This document shows, one piece after another, positions 42,763-50,295 of a DNA stretch of 64,000 bases (position 1 is its first letter; the number at the start of each line of letters is the position of its first letter). The notes beneath the pieces are model-generated. The model searched no databases. It had not been told where the DNA came from and saw only the letters and a list, made by a program, of their open reading frames with translations. The position numbers and the translations under genes were made by a program. Location: the NCBI GenBank assembly GCA_934590325.1, contig CAKTOW010000003.1:1-64000 (forward strand). Direction: 5' to 3'. Source of the stretch: an uncultured Oscillospiraceae bacterium. GTDB taxonomy: Bacteria; Bacillota; Clostridia; Oscillospirales; Oscillospiraceae.

Positions 42763-43410
42763 TTAGCCCAGAACCTTGATAGTCAGTTCTGCTCCAGCCT
42801 TGCCAAGGGAGTACCCTGTTTCCGGATCCACATTGTGGAAGTAGGCCACACAGGGATATTCGCCTTTATCAAGGTCAACTAACAGCTTTCCGGTGTCGAT
42901 CTTTGTTCCAACCGGAATGAGCTTGCTCTCATAAACCAGCTCACCACTGTCCTTGATATAGATCTGAACGACCTGAGGATAGTTGTTAATGTCCTCATTG
43001 ACGATCATCAGGTTTCCTTCTGATGTACCAGTCTCAAACTCAGGAGCCAGGTTCATGCTGATGTTGATATAACCTGCCTGAACCTTTTCGTTCAGTTCCT
43101 TTTCGATTTCCTCTTTGGACTTCTCAGAGAAGTCATCATTTGCATCAACGTCTGTCTCGACACCAAACCGCTCCCTCAAGTCCTCAATCACGGGGTTGGA
43201 ATGGCTGTCACATGCTCTCAACAGGAGAATAATGATTACGACAAGCAGAAATGCAATAATCAAATTCTTTCTACGCTTATCACTCTTCTGCTGCTTAATC
43301 TTCTTCTCTTGAGCCTCAATCTTCTTGTCCTGCTGTTCTACCTCTTGGTAGAGCATCTCTTCATTATCCTGAATGCCAGTGTTCTTTGTACCATTGATCT
43401 TGTCTTCCAT
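42763..43410 (-). CDS. Coiled-coil membrane protein with external beta domain
   Basis: The 215-residue protein has a charged coiled coil of Gln, Glu and Lys (residues about 22-48), a membrane helix (NLIIAFLLVVIIILLLRAC), and an external domain with VVQIYIKDSGELVYESKLIP and GEYPCVAYFHNV. It probably spans the membrane once with the coiled coil inside. It heads the cluster with the secreted beta-domain protein and the pilin-like protein. It could be a platform or export partner for them, but there is no recognised secretion motif. The ribosome site is GAGGTGATTTTTT. Confidence 0.78.
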   Translation of the reverse strand: MEDKINGTKNTGIQDNEEMLYQEVEQQDKKIEAQEKKIKQQKSDKRRKNLIIAFLLVVIIILLLRACDSHSNPVIEDLRERFGVETDVDANDDFSEKSKEEIEKELNEKVQAGYINISMNLAPEFETGTSEGNLMIVNEDINNYPQVVQIYIKDSGELVYESKLIPVGTKIDTGKLLVDLDKGEYPCVAYFHNVDPETGYSLGKAGAELTIKVLG

Positions 43411-43682
43411 AAAAAATCACCTCATAAATAAATTTGACCAACTGAAAATTTCTTTTATTTAACTTATTAAAAATTAAATATACCTTCCATTAAACCAATG
43501 CATAAAACCAGGCATCCAACAAAACACCAACAGGTATCCAGAAAAAATCAAAAAGAATGGGTGGTATCCAAATGTTCTGGATAAACCACCCCAAAGTCGA
43601 TTTCGCTAAAAATATTCAGTTTTCAAGTATTCGCAAATTTGCAATGTCTCTACAAAATCTCAACTTGTTCAGCCTAATCCTT

Positions 43683-44318
43683 TTATACCGCTGGTTTCAC
43701 TCCAATCTGCTGTTCATATTTTTCTATTGCTCTATAAAATGTATTCGGTTTCAACCCGAGTAGCTTTTGAAATTCAGATGTCTTAATCGCTCCAGATTTC
43801 CACCTGCTATAACACTTTTCAAGCTGCTGACCATCATACTCAATAGGCTTCCTGCCCTTGTACTTACCCTCACTCTTTGCTATTTCAATACCGGCACGTG
43901 TTCTCCGCTCTTTTTCAACTAGCTCTTGCTCTGCAATACTCGCATAAACTTCAATCAACAAGTTCGTTACCATATCGAGTACCCATTCTTGCCCCTGTCC
44001 TGGGTCAATCGTGGTAGTAGGGAGGGATAATACAATCAGCCTGACCTTCTTACTCCGTAGATATTCTACTTCGGATTTAATGTCACTTTTCTTACGGCCA
44101 AGGCGGTCAATCGCATCTACCACCAGACTGTCACCCTCTCGCAGCAGCTTCCTCAGCACGGAATACTGCTCACGCTCTACACCTCGTAGCTTACCAGACT
44201 CCTTCTCAATGATGATGTCCTCATCCGGAATGCCAAAATCATGCAGTGCCTTTAACTGCCGTGCTTCATTTTGCTTATCCGTGGAGCATCTAATAAACCC
44301 ATACCGCTTTTCAGCCAT
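43683..44318 (-). CDS. Small serine recombinase (resolvase/invertase)
   Basis: The 211-residue protein has YGFIRCSTDKQNEARQL with nucleophile Ser12, DRLGRKKSD with the catalytic arginine, and a C-terminal Hin-type helix-turn-helix with LGLKPNTFYRAIEKYE. The size and order are those of resolvases and DNA invertases. Its recombination sites are not evident to me near the gene. It may resolve element dimers or invert a segment. It stands alone with an AGAGGTGGATTTGGA ribosome site, and is distinct from the large integrase. Confidence 0.9.
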   Translation of the reverse strand: MAEKRYGFIRCSTDKQNEARQLKALHDFGIPDEDIIIEKESGKLRGVEREQYSVLRKLLREGDSLVVDAIDRLGRKKSDIKSEVEYLRSKKVRLIVLSLPTTTIDPGQGQEWVLDMVTNLLIEVYASIAEQELVEKERRTRAGIEIAKSEGKYKGRKPIEYDGQQLEKCYSRWKSGAIKTSEFQKLLGLKPNTFYRAIEKYEQQIGVKPAV

Positions 44319-44412
44319 TCCAAATCCACCTCTTTCAATTTGGTTGCGGAATTGTAACGCTGTGTCCTTGTGGTGTAAACTCCAAATTTTCTGGTTTTGT
44401 TTGCAAAAAGAT

Positions 44413-44443
44413 AGAGGGTAAGCACTCCAAGTGCCTACCCTCT
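44413..44443 (-). terminator. Terminator after 44465-45100 gene
   Basis: AGAGGGTA and GCAC pair with GTGC and TACCCTCT around an A-C position, a G-U wobble in the minus-strand RNA. Five A lie to the left. Confidence 0.85.
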
Positions 44444-44464
44444 GCTGCTAACATGTTCCACTTA

Positions 44465-45100
44465 TTAACTTGGTGCATTGGCTGCCCAGTAATAATTGTA
44501 GACCGGCTTTACATACAGCTTGTCCGGCTCGGACTTCTGATTTGTCTCTGACACTCTACGAACTCGGCATGACACGCATTTCAAGTTTCCTGCCACATCA
44601 CAAATCAAATAGCGTTCACTTGGGTTTTCACGCAGCTTCTCAAATGCCTTTTCAATCATCATATTGTAGCTGCCACATGCTATCATGTCGATGAACGCCC
44701 CACACTGAGTACTATATTTCTCAGTCAGCAGTATGTACCTGACTGGCACGAACTTGAAGAACTTCTGATAGTCAGGGATTTTGCATTTCAGCTTTTCGAT
44801 CTGAGGTCTAAACAGATCATAGCCGACCTGACGCCCCTGAAAGATTACGCCATGACAATACTCAAGACCAATACTATCACAGCACAGGTATCTATAAATA
44901 TCTGAGTGAGACAGCTCATCAGGGTAACGACCACGCAAATCCCACTGTGCCACCGGATAGATAGTGCCATCATGGAAATGACTACTATCAATCTCCAGCT
45001 CGTAGTTTTCATTCAACTTGTAGGTTGTGGCATCCTTCCTCAGCTTTGTAATCGTGCTCTGCCAGTCCGAAGAGCTAAACTCTCCGAAAATCATTCCCAT
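44465..45100 (-). CDS. Unknown protein, 211 residues
   Basis: I do not recognise this protein. It has a GGAGGGCATTTGT ribosome site before MGMIFGEF. A FKFVPVRYILLTEKY segment resembles the VPVRYILVE of the GNAT-like protein at 21315-21905, but the rest does not look like an acetyltransferase. Four cysteines lie at the C-terminal side (LICDVAGNLKCVSCRVRR). It follows the 89-residue gene by 28 bases, so the two form an operon. Function unknown. Confidence 0.7.
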   Translation of the reverse strand: MGMIFGEFSSSDWQSTITKLRKDATTYKLNENYELEIDSSHFHDGTIYPVAQWDLRGRYPDELSHSDIYRYLCCDSIGLEYCHGVIFQGRQVGYDLFRPQIEKLKCKIPDYQKFFKFVPVRYILLTEKYSTQCGAFIDMIACGSYNMMIEKAFEKLRENPSERYLICDVAGNLKCVSCRVRRVSETNQKSEPDKLYVKPVYNYYWAANAPS

Positions 45101-45128
45101 ACAAATGCCCTCCCTATTTAACAATCTG

Positions 45129-45398
45129 TTACACTCTACCAATCAGCCTATTCAGCATCATAATAAGCTCCTGCTTAGTCATCCAGCCAGTCTCATGGCC
45201 TTTAATCTTGAGGGAGTAAACCATGACACGATGACGCTTACCAGTCATCATGTCCAAGTACCCATCTGCCGAGCCATCCCAATTATCAAAAGTCACCTTC
45301 CTTGATATCATACGTGCTGTGACCTTGGCATTGCCCATACCGGCTTTGATAAGCTGCTTCCCCAAATCATTGAGGTCTTCAAAATTACTGAAATACAT
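45129..45398 (-). CDS. Unknown small protein with recurrent module
   Basis: The 89-residue protein has an N-terminal helix (NFEDLNDLGKQLIKAGMG) and then the module MVYSLKIKGHETGWMTKQEL at its C-terminal half, in keeping with the strand-Thr-helix pattern of other element proteins. It is the first gene of a two-gene operon, with GGAGGCATAAAC upstream. It may be a minimal form of the module. No function is known. Confidence 0.65.
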   Translation of the reverse strand: MYFSNFEDLNDLGKQLIKAGMGNAKVTARMISRKVTFDNWDGSADGYLDMMTGKRHRVMVYSLKIKGHETGWMTKQELIMMLNRLIGRV

Positions 45399-45590
45399 GT
45401 TTATGCCTCCATTCTGTATTTCTTTTTATTTCATTGAACTATACCCTATTGAAGCACCGCTATTTTGAAATTTGAAGTACTCATATCAACAGGTGTCAAA
45501 CCTTTCTTGATAATCATAGCTTCACTTTTTTATTTCAAAATGACGGTCAAACTGTGGCCACCCTATTGAAACATTTATTTCGGGTGACCC

Positions 45591-45633
45591 CATAGCCCAG
45601 GTGACCTCGGATCATTCGGTCACCTGGGCTATG
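45591..45633 (-). other. Perfect 16-bp-stem hairpin containing GGTGACC
   Basis: CATAGCCCAGGTGACC at 45591-45606 pairs exactly with 45618-45633. There is no clear U tract on the minus strand, so it is not a standard terminator for the 45639 gene, though it is well placed. The GGTGAC/GTCACC unit also forms a dyad at 49338-49352. Confidence 0.65.
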
Positions 45634-45638
45634 CAATT

Positions 45639-46316
45639 TTAGCAGACTGCGGCGGCAACGGCCGCTGGCTGCTTCTTAGCGGTTTTCTTTGCCCTCATTG
45701 CGAGGACAGGGATAAACATCGCCACACTTGTCAGCGTGTACACGCCTTGGTGTGACTTATGGGAGTACACGTGATGGTACTCCTGATGCTCCTTCTTAGA
45801 AATCAGAGCCAAGTGCTTGACCCTGAGATCCCAGACAAAGGATTTATGATGTACGTTGTAATTACCCCGCACTGCCGGGGAAACAACAGGCTCAAGCCTG
45901 CCGTTGACTGCATAAGCCAAAAGAACATCCTCAATGCCCAGCTTTCTACGCTGGAACACCGTGCCCTCACAGCCCACGGCGACTACATAGCCACGCCCAT
46001 GAGCTGTGGTTGAGATACCCCACTTAAACTGGGAGAGTATATCAACGGTGTTGAATGTCTCACCAGTCTTAGAGCAAGTGATAAACCTGTCGAGAATAAC
46101 TCCACAGGTAATGTCGGTAGACCCTGAGTGATAACGCCCAGGCACCAACACTACGATGTCATCGATAACAGGATGCTCCAGATACGCATTGCCATTGCCT
46201 TCTTTAATGACTGTAGCCTTCTCCAAAAGATCCTCTGACAGCTTGACTACGCTGCCGCCATTGATAGCCCAGTTCCAAGCCTTAGTTGTACCAGTGTAAA
46301 TGTTTAATGTCTTCAT
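45639..46316 (-). CDS. Unknown protein, 225 residues
   Basis: The protein begins MKTLNIYTGTTKAWNWAING after GGAGGTATTTATC; the longer open frame upstream is not supported. It is beta-rich through residue 150 (DDIVVLVPGRYHSG, GYVVAVGCEGTVF), then has a His-rich stretch (KKEHQEYHHVYSHKSHQG) and a basic, Ala-rich tail. The hydrophobic segment VYTLTSVAMFIPVLAM near the end could insert in membranes. It follows the 50-residue membrane protein gene by 49 bases. No function can be assigned. Confidence 0.7.
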   Translation of the reverse strand: MKTLNIYTGTTKAWNWAINGGSVVKLSEDLLEKATVIKEGNGNAYLEHPVIDDIVVLVPGRYHSGSTDITCGVILDRFITCSKTGETFNTVDILSQFKWGISTTAHGRGYVVAVGCEGTVFQRRKLGIEDVLLAYAVNGRLEPVVSPAVRGNYNVHHKSFVWDLRVKHLALISKKEHQEYHHVYSHKSHQGVYTLTSVAMFIPVLAMRAKKTAKKQPAAVAAAVC

Positions 46317-46365
46317 GATAAATACCTCCAATGAAATGTGTTGTGTTTTCTTCCTGTGATTACTT

Positions 46366-46518
46366 TTAATATGCAAAGACCTTTGCCATGATCCTCGCTG
46401 TCTCAATGGCAACTGCTCCAAGCAGGAATGCAAGGACGAAGTTGTAGTGAGACACCGCTAAAAGCAAACCTGTAAACTCTGCACCTAGAATGCTTGTGCA
46501 AATCAAAAAGTTCTTCAT
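46366..46518 (-). CDS. Small membrane protein, 50 residues
   Basis: An open frame with a strong GGAGGTATTAAAG ribosome site encodes 50 residues: a first hydrophobic segment (NFLICTSILGAEFTGLLLAV) and a second (FVLAFLLGAVAIETARIM), most likely a two-helix hairpin in the membrane. It lies just upstream of the 225-residue gene on the same strand. It resembles no toxin or coat protein that I can name. Ribosome site and context make it a believable gene despite its size. Confidence 0.65.
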   Translation of the reverse strand: MKNFLICTSILGAEFTGLLLAVSHYNFVLAFLLGAVAIETARIMAKVFAY

Positions 46519-46763
46519 CTTTAATACCTCCAAATTTCCAAGTTCTTTTGAACTTTTTAATTTATATATCTCTTTACTTGCAATGTATAAAATTTAGACG
46601 ATACCGAAATTATTTAGTCGTTACCGTTTTTCTTTACATGTATGGTTGAATATTTAGATGTCTGTGTTACTTGTTCTTAAAGTATTTCTAATAGTAAAAT
46701 TAGTGGTTTTACTGTATCTCTCATTTTCCAATGTAGGTGTGACTATGCTTTAGTGCATATAAA

Positions 46764-46795
46764 AAAGGGAACCGTGATCTCTCACAGTTCCCTTT
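46764..46795 (-). terminator. Terminator after 46817-47347 gene
   Basis: AAAGGGAAC and GTGA pair with TCAC and GTTCCCTTT around C46773 facing A46786. A-rich sequence to the left gives the U tract. Confidence 0.9.
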
Positions 46796-46816
46796 GTTGC
46801 TTACTGTATCTTTGGT

Positions 46817-47347
46817 TTACTTGAGGCGGTAAATCACTGCCGACTTTGATAAACCAGTTTCTCTTGAAATGCGTTCATAGGAGTAACCACGCTCACGCAT
46901 TTTCCTTAATAGCTCTGTTGGCACATCAGAACGAAACCTCGGCTTCACAGTGCCCTGCCGCATCTGCTGGTAACGCTTCTCTATTTTTGAAGTGGGCTGA
47001 GGTGGCTGAGGTGGCTGCTGTGGCTGAGGTGGCTGCTGTCTGAGCATCTGCTGAAACTGCTGTTGCCGCATTGATATCTCTTGCTGCCGTAAACGCTGCT
47101 CTGCCTCCTCCTTAATCTTTTCTATTTCCTTCTTAAGCTCCACTACATAAACCAATGCCGTGTAAAAACCTAAACAGTAGTCAAAGTCCTCACCAATACC
47201 TACCGAGTATTCAAATGAATAGAGTGAGTCACTGCCAATTTCTTTATCTGTCCTAGTGTCAGTTGCAAGGAGCCGCTTAATTGCGTTCCCAAAGTCTCTA
47301 GCATCATCACTGCTGATGCGACTAATATAATACGGATATCCTGCCAT
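46817..47347 (-). CDS. Gln/Pro-linker DNA-binding protein
   Basis: The 176-residue protein has an N-terminal folded part, a charged and Gln-rich coiled coil (KKEIEKIKEEAEQRLRQQEI), a Gln-Pro linker near residues 100-118, and a C-terminal Hin-like helix-turn-helix (ERGYSYERISRETGLSKSAV). It should bind DNA, probably as an oligomer. Direct repeats lie right upstream (47375-47466) and a 43-bp repeat array lies beyond, both candidate binding sites. Partition, replication or transcription control are possible. The ribosome site is GGAGGAAAACTAAAC. Confidence 0.78.
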   Translation of the reverse strand: MAGYPYYISRISSDDARDFGNAIKRLLATDTRTDKEIGSDSLYSFEYSVGIGEDFDYCLGFYTALVYVVELKKEIEKIKEEAEQRLRQQEISMRQQQFQQMLRQQPPQPQQPPQPPQPTSKIEKRYQQMRQGTVKPRFRSDVPTELLRKMRERGYSYERISRETGLSKSAVIYRLK

Positions 47348-47374
47348 GTTTAGTTTTCCTCCTTAGAGTAATAT

Positions 47375-47466
47375 GGTCAGTTCATATATAGACCACGGTC
47401 AATTCATATATAGACACCTAGTAGGGTTATGTATGATTGCTATGTACCTCGGTCAATTCATATAAA
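47375..47466. promoter_or_regulatory. Three GGTCAATTCATATATA direct repeats
   Basis: Copies at 47375-47393, 47397-47415 and 47451-47467 differ by few bases. They lie just upstream of the DNA-binding protein gene, where an autoregulatory operator would be. A related GGTCAATTTATAT occurs at 27228-27240. Confidence 0.6.
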
Positions 47467-47518
47467 CTATATTCTCTCATCTCAATGCATCATAAAAATA
47501 CCACTTAAAAATACACAA

Positions 47519-47905
47519 TGTAGGAACCTGGGTAGTTAGGGTATGTGGTAAACCATTCAATGTAGGAACTTGGGTGCTTATTGTATGGTGGTAAACCATT
47601 CAATGTAGGAACCTGGGTGCTTATTGTATGGTGGTAAACACTTGGAGTAGGGAACCTGGGTATTGAAGGTATGTGGTAAATCGCTTATTGTACCTGTGGG
47701 AACTATCAAAAGTACATCAACTTGTCTCTCAAGGTATGGTGGTAAACACTTGGAGTAGGGAACCTGGGTGCTTAAAGTACCTGTGGGAACTATCAAAGGT
47801 AGGGAACTTGATAACAAAGGTACCTGCTGGGTTTGCTCTATGCAGGAGCCTTGGTACTATGAGTACAGGGTTAAACCCTTATAGGTAGGAACTTGGGTGC
47901 TTAAA
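47519..47905. repeat. Iteron-like array of 43-bp repeats
   Basis: The unit TAGGAACCTGGGTGCTTA, about 20 further bases including GGTATGTGGTAAAC, recurs with starts near 47521, 47563, 47606, 47648, 47756 and 47886. The first four are spaced 42-43 bp; later copies are more spread and mixed with a second repeat, GTACCTGTGGGAACTATCAA, at 47690 and 47778. The region is non-coding and lies between two genes of likely DNA-related proteins. It looks like an iteron set of a replication or partition site, but function is not proven. Confidence 0.75.
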
Positions 47906-47935
47906 GTACCTGTTGAACCTGTACTATGCATGAAA

Positions 47936-47963
47936 AAATCCCCACCTGTAACGGTGAGGATTT
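47936..47963 (-). terminator. Terminator after 48012-49088 gene
   Basis: AAATCC and CACC pair with GGTG and GGATTT around C47942 facing A47957. Six A to the left give the U tract. Confidence 0.8.
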
Positions 47964-48011
47964 GTAAGTGCCTGATCCAGCCTGTTATGCCTATGAACTT
48001 GATAAACTGAG

Positions 48012-49088
48012 TTAAAGGGATAGCAAGTAATGCATTGCCACAAAGTCCTTATTCTCATAGCGGGATTTCATATTGATTATGCGAGACATCCATAGCATTT
48101 TTATATCATAAATGTATGATTTTGCATTTTCAAACTTGTCTCTTAATGCTGCAATACTTATAGGGTGTGCACTAGAAATAAACCACTCATAGAGTTTCAA
48201 AGCCACATCTTCACCAACACAACTTAAAATTATTGTATTATATATATCCTCTGGTGTCATTGGGTAATCAGTCATGCCGCATACCTCTGTTAGGATTTCA
48301 AAAAATTCATCTGAGTTCTCACGGTCTGTACTACTTGCAACATCTCCACGCTGCAATGCTATAATTTGGAACTTATCCTTTGAAAAGGAATCTACTAGAT
48401 TTGCGTAGTCAGGAGCAAGGATTGACTTTCCAGAACGAAGATCATCTTCTATGAATTTATCAAGTTCATCATGTAGAACTATGAACTGAGGGACACTGTA
48501 ATGCTTATTGGGCACAGTTCCATCACATTTCACTGTGATCCGCCTGTAAACGAGTACACGTTCTGTTGGTGACTCTGTTATTGCAAGTTCATCAGAGGAT
48601 AACTGTAATGACTGGATTAAACTCTCAATGTAGTCATGTGCCAGCTTAAACCCTTCATCATTAACGCACACTTCAAAATGTACATCGCTATTAACAGGAT
48701 GCCAAAAGTAGACATTATCTGTATCAGCTCCATCAAGTGCAAGAGTACCACCACATTTATCACAAGTAACTCTTTCTCCATTAACAAGCTCCATAATGTG
48801 GTCTGAGGTCATCTCTCCGCACTTGGGGCACACTGCATAAGGCCCACCAAGTATAGTCTTACTCAGCCCCATTGTGTACAGTTCCTCAAGGCTACCTGTA
48901 CCACCACAAAGATAGTAGGGTAAACGTTTCTCATTTAACTGTCTCAGGATTTTTGTAAATGTAGAGAATGAATTTTGAATTACTTTCCTGAGCATTAAAT
49001 TTTCACAATTCTCACCTAACCCACTGAGAAGAGGAGTTATTTCCTTATTATTCGTATGTATATTTTCATGCATGTTCGTGTTTTCCAT
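48012..49088 (-). CDS. Unknown zinc-ribbon protein, 358 residues
   Basis: The protein has a four-cysteine zinc ribbon, CPKCGEMTS (Cys87 and Cys90) and CDKCGG (Cys109 and Cys112), in its first third. The middle is alpha/beta and the C-terminus is helical with MLWMSRIINMKSRYENKD. There is no signal or Walker motif. A nucleic-acid role is likely from the ribbon and from its position beside the iteron-like array, but I cannot name the family. The start has GGAGGGTACACT. Confidence 0.72.
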   Translation of the reverse strand: MENTNMHENIHTNNKEITPLLSGLGENCENLMLRKVIQNSFSTFTKILRQLNEKRLPYYLCGGTGSLEELYTMGLSKTILGGPYAVCPKCGEMTSDHIMELVNGERVTCDKCGGTLALDGADTDNVYFWHPVNSDVHFEVCVNDEGFKLAHDYIESLIQSLQLSSDELAITESPTERVLVYRRITVKCDGTVPNKHYSVPQFIVLHDELDKFIEDDLRSGKSILAPDYANLVDSFSKDKFQIIALQRGDVASSTDRENSDEFFEILTEVCGMTDYPMTPEDIYNTIILSCVGEDVALKLYEWFISSAHPISIAALRDKFENAKSYIYDIKMLWMSRIINMKSRYENKDFVAMHYLLSL

Positions 49089-49343
49089 AGTGTACCCTCC
49101 AGCATTTGCGTGTAGTAAGTTTTCTTTAAGTGCTTGTGCTTTCCTTTACTAATGTCTGTTCCGCGTACCAATGCACCGTTTCAAATAATCTCTACTTTAT
49201 TATCTCGCAACGCCATCATTTATTCAACAACATTTTTTGTGTTGATAGCAAATAATAGTTGAAACTGGTGACCCACATGACCCAGTGACCCAGTACTCTG
49301 CCTTCGTTACTCTATTTTGCTCTATCATTTCAAATCAGGTGAC

Positions 49344-49976
49344 CTAGTCACCCAGTTTCTCCCTCTCATATTGATCTCTCATCTTGTAATAAGTTCCTGC
49401 GCCAATATTCATCTGCCTGCAAGCTGCGGAAATACTCAACTCATTTGCTTCTATCTTGACCTGCAATTCCTCAAAAAGCTCTGTGTGACGCTCCCTCTGC
49501 GGGGCACTTTTGACCTTACGCCAATAACGGTAATAGGTTGTCCTGCTAATACCCATCTTGTCACAGGCTTCGTCTACTGTCATCTTGCGGCACTCTACGA
49601 GATCAAAACACTTATATAGATCCTCCACAAACCTTGATGGCCGTCCATCATCATTGCCATTGTTCCCTGCTGTCAACTTTGTGATTTCAGCAAGCACCAT
49701 TTGCCAATAGCCTGCCGCTGTGTCAATTTTAGGTGTCTTACATATCAACACAGCCCGCTTCCTGTACAATGCCAGAGCCAGCTCAATAAACTCAGTAGCT
49801 GACTCACCAAGCTCTCTGGCATCCTCAATAGTCACAGTGTCACCAGCTCTCACATATCCAAGCAGTTCCTGCAAGGCTGTACCATCATCACCCTTTTCAG
49901 CATAGACCCTATCAAATGCCTTGTCCGCTTTCTTTGTGTCCTCAATCTTACGATTGCGCCTGTAGCAAAAATCCAT
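49344..49976 (-). CDS. Resolvase-like DNA-binding protein, catalytically dead
   Basis: Residues 20-90 follow the resolvase fold (FDRVYAEKGDDGTALQELLG, then YVRAGDTVTIEDARELGESA). The catalytic serine motif is missing, and the DRLGR position reads DARELGE, so recombinase chemistry is not expected. The C-terminal half has two helix-turn-helix units, EACDKMGISRTTYYRYWRK and ISAACRQMNIGAGTYYKMRD. It is thus probably a regulator or DNA-bridging protein derived from a serine recombinase. It is the gene nearest the right attachment site, with GAGGTGATGCATT before the start. Confidence 0.78.
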   Translation of the reverse strand: MDFCYRRNRKIEDTKKADKAFDRVYAEKGDDGTALQELLGYVRAGDTVTIEDARELGESATEFIELALALYRKRAVLICKTPKIDTAAGYWQMVLAEITKLTAGNNGNDDGRPSRFVEDLYKCFDLVECRKMTVDEACDKMGISRTTYYRYWRKVKSAPQRERHTELFEELQVKIEANELSISAACRQMNIGAGTYYKMRDQYEREKLGD

Positions 49977-50168
49977 AATGCATCACCTCTGGACAGACTG
50001 TACCTTACAGCAGTACCAAAGACAATGCATCATTTTTGTTAATGCCCCAACCCTTCAGAGTGCCCCCTTCAATGTGCCATTCAGAGTGCCATTCAGAGTG
50101 CCATTGGCACACTGAATATCTAATCTGCTCTCCCATTTTCCCAACTTGCCCTATAAAAGCAATAAAAA
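49977..50168. other. Right-end non-coding region with short repeats
   Basis: Between the last element gene and the right terminator are three copies of a CATTCAGAGTGC-like 12-bp repeat (50054-50102), two adjacent, the last ending in an inverted CCATTGGCAC. These could be accessory binding sites for recombination at the right end. No gene is seen. Confidence 0.5.
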
Positions 50169-50202
50169 ATACGGTGTCACTCCATTTGGAGCAACACCGT
50201 AT
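50169..50202. terminator. Terminator near the right end
   Basis: ATACGGTGT and CTCC pair with GGAG and ACACCGTAT around two consecutive wobble-type positions. A and T tracts on both sides allow action in both directions, so it may also stop ppdK transcripts that enter the element. Confidence 0.85.
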
Positions 50203-50295
50203 TTTTCTTTATTTCGGGTCAAAAAGCCAGATAAACGGAGCAATGTATATCACTTAGTCAGTGAATACTTGCTGTTTCACCTGCTCAGAGATAGC

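Noticed and set aside
46366..46518. Filamentous phage major coat protein
   Set aside because: Size and hydrophobicity are compatible, but no Zot-like ATPase, replication initiator or adsorption gene of filamentous phages was found.
47519..47905. CRISPR array
   Set aside because: Repeats are imperfect and abut, with no constant repeat-spacer pattern.
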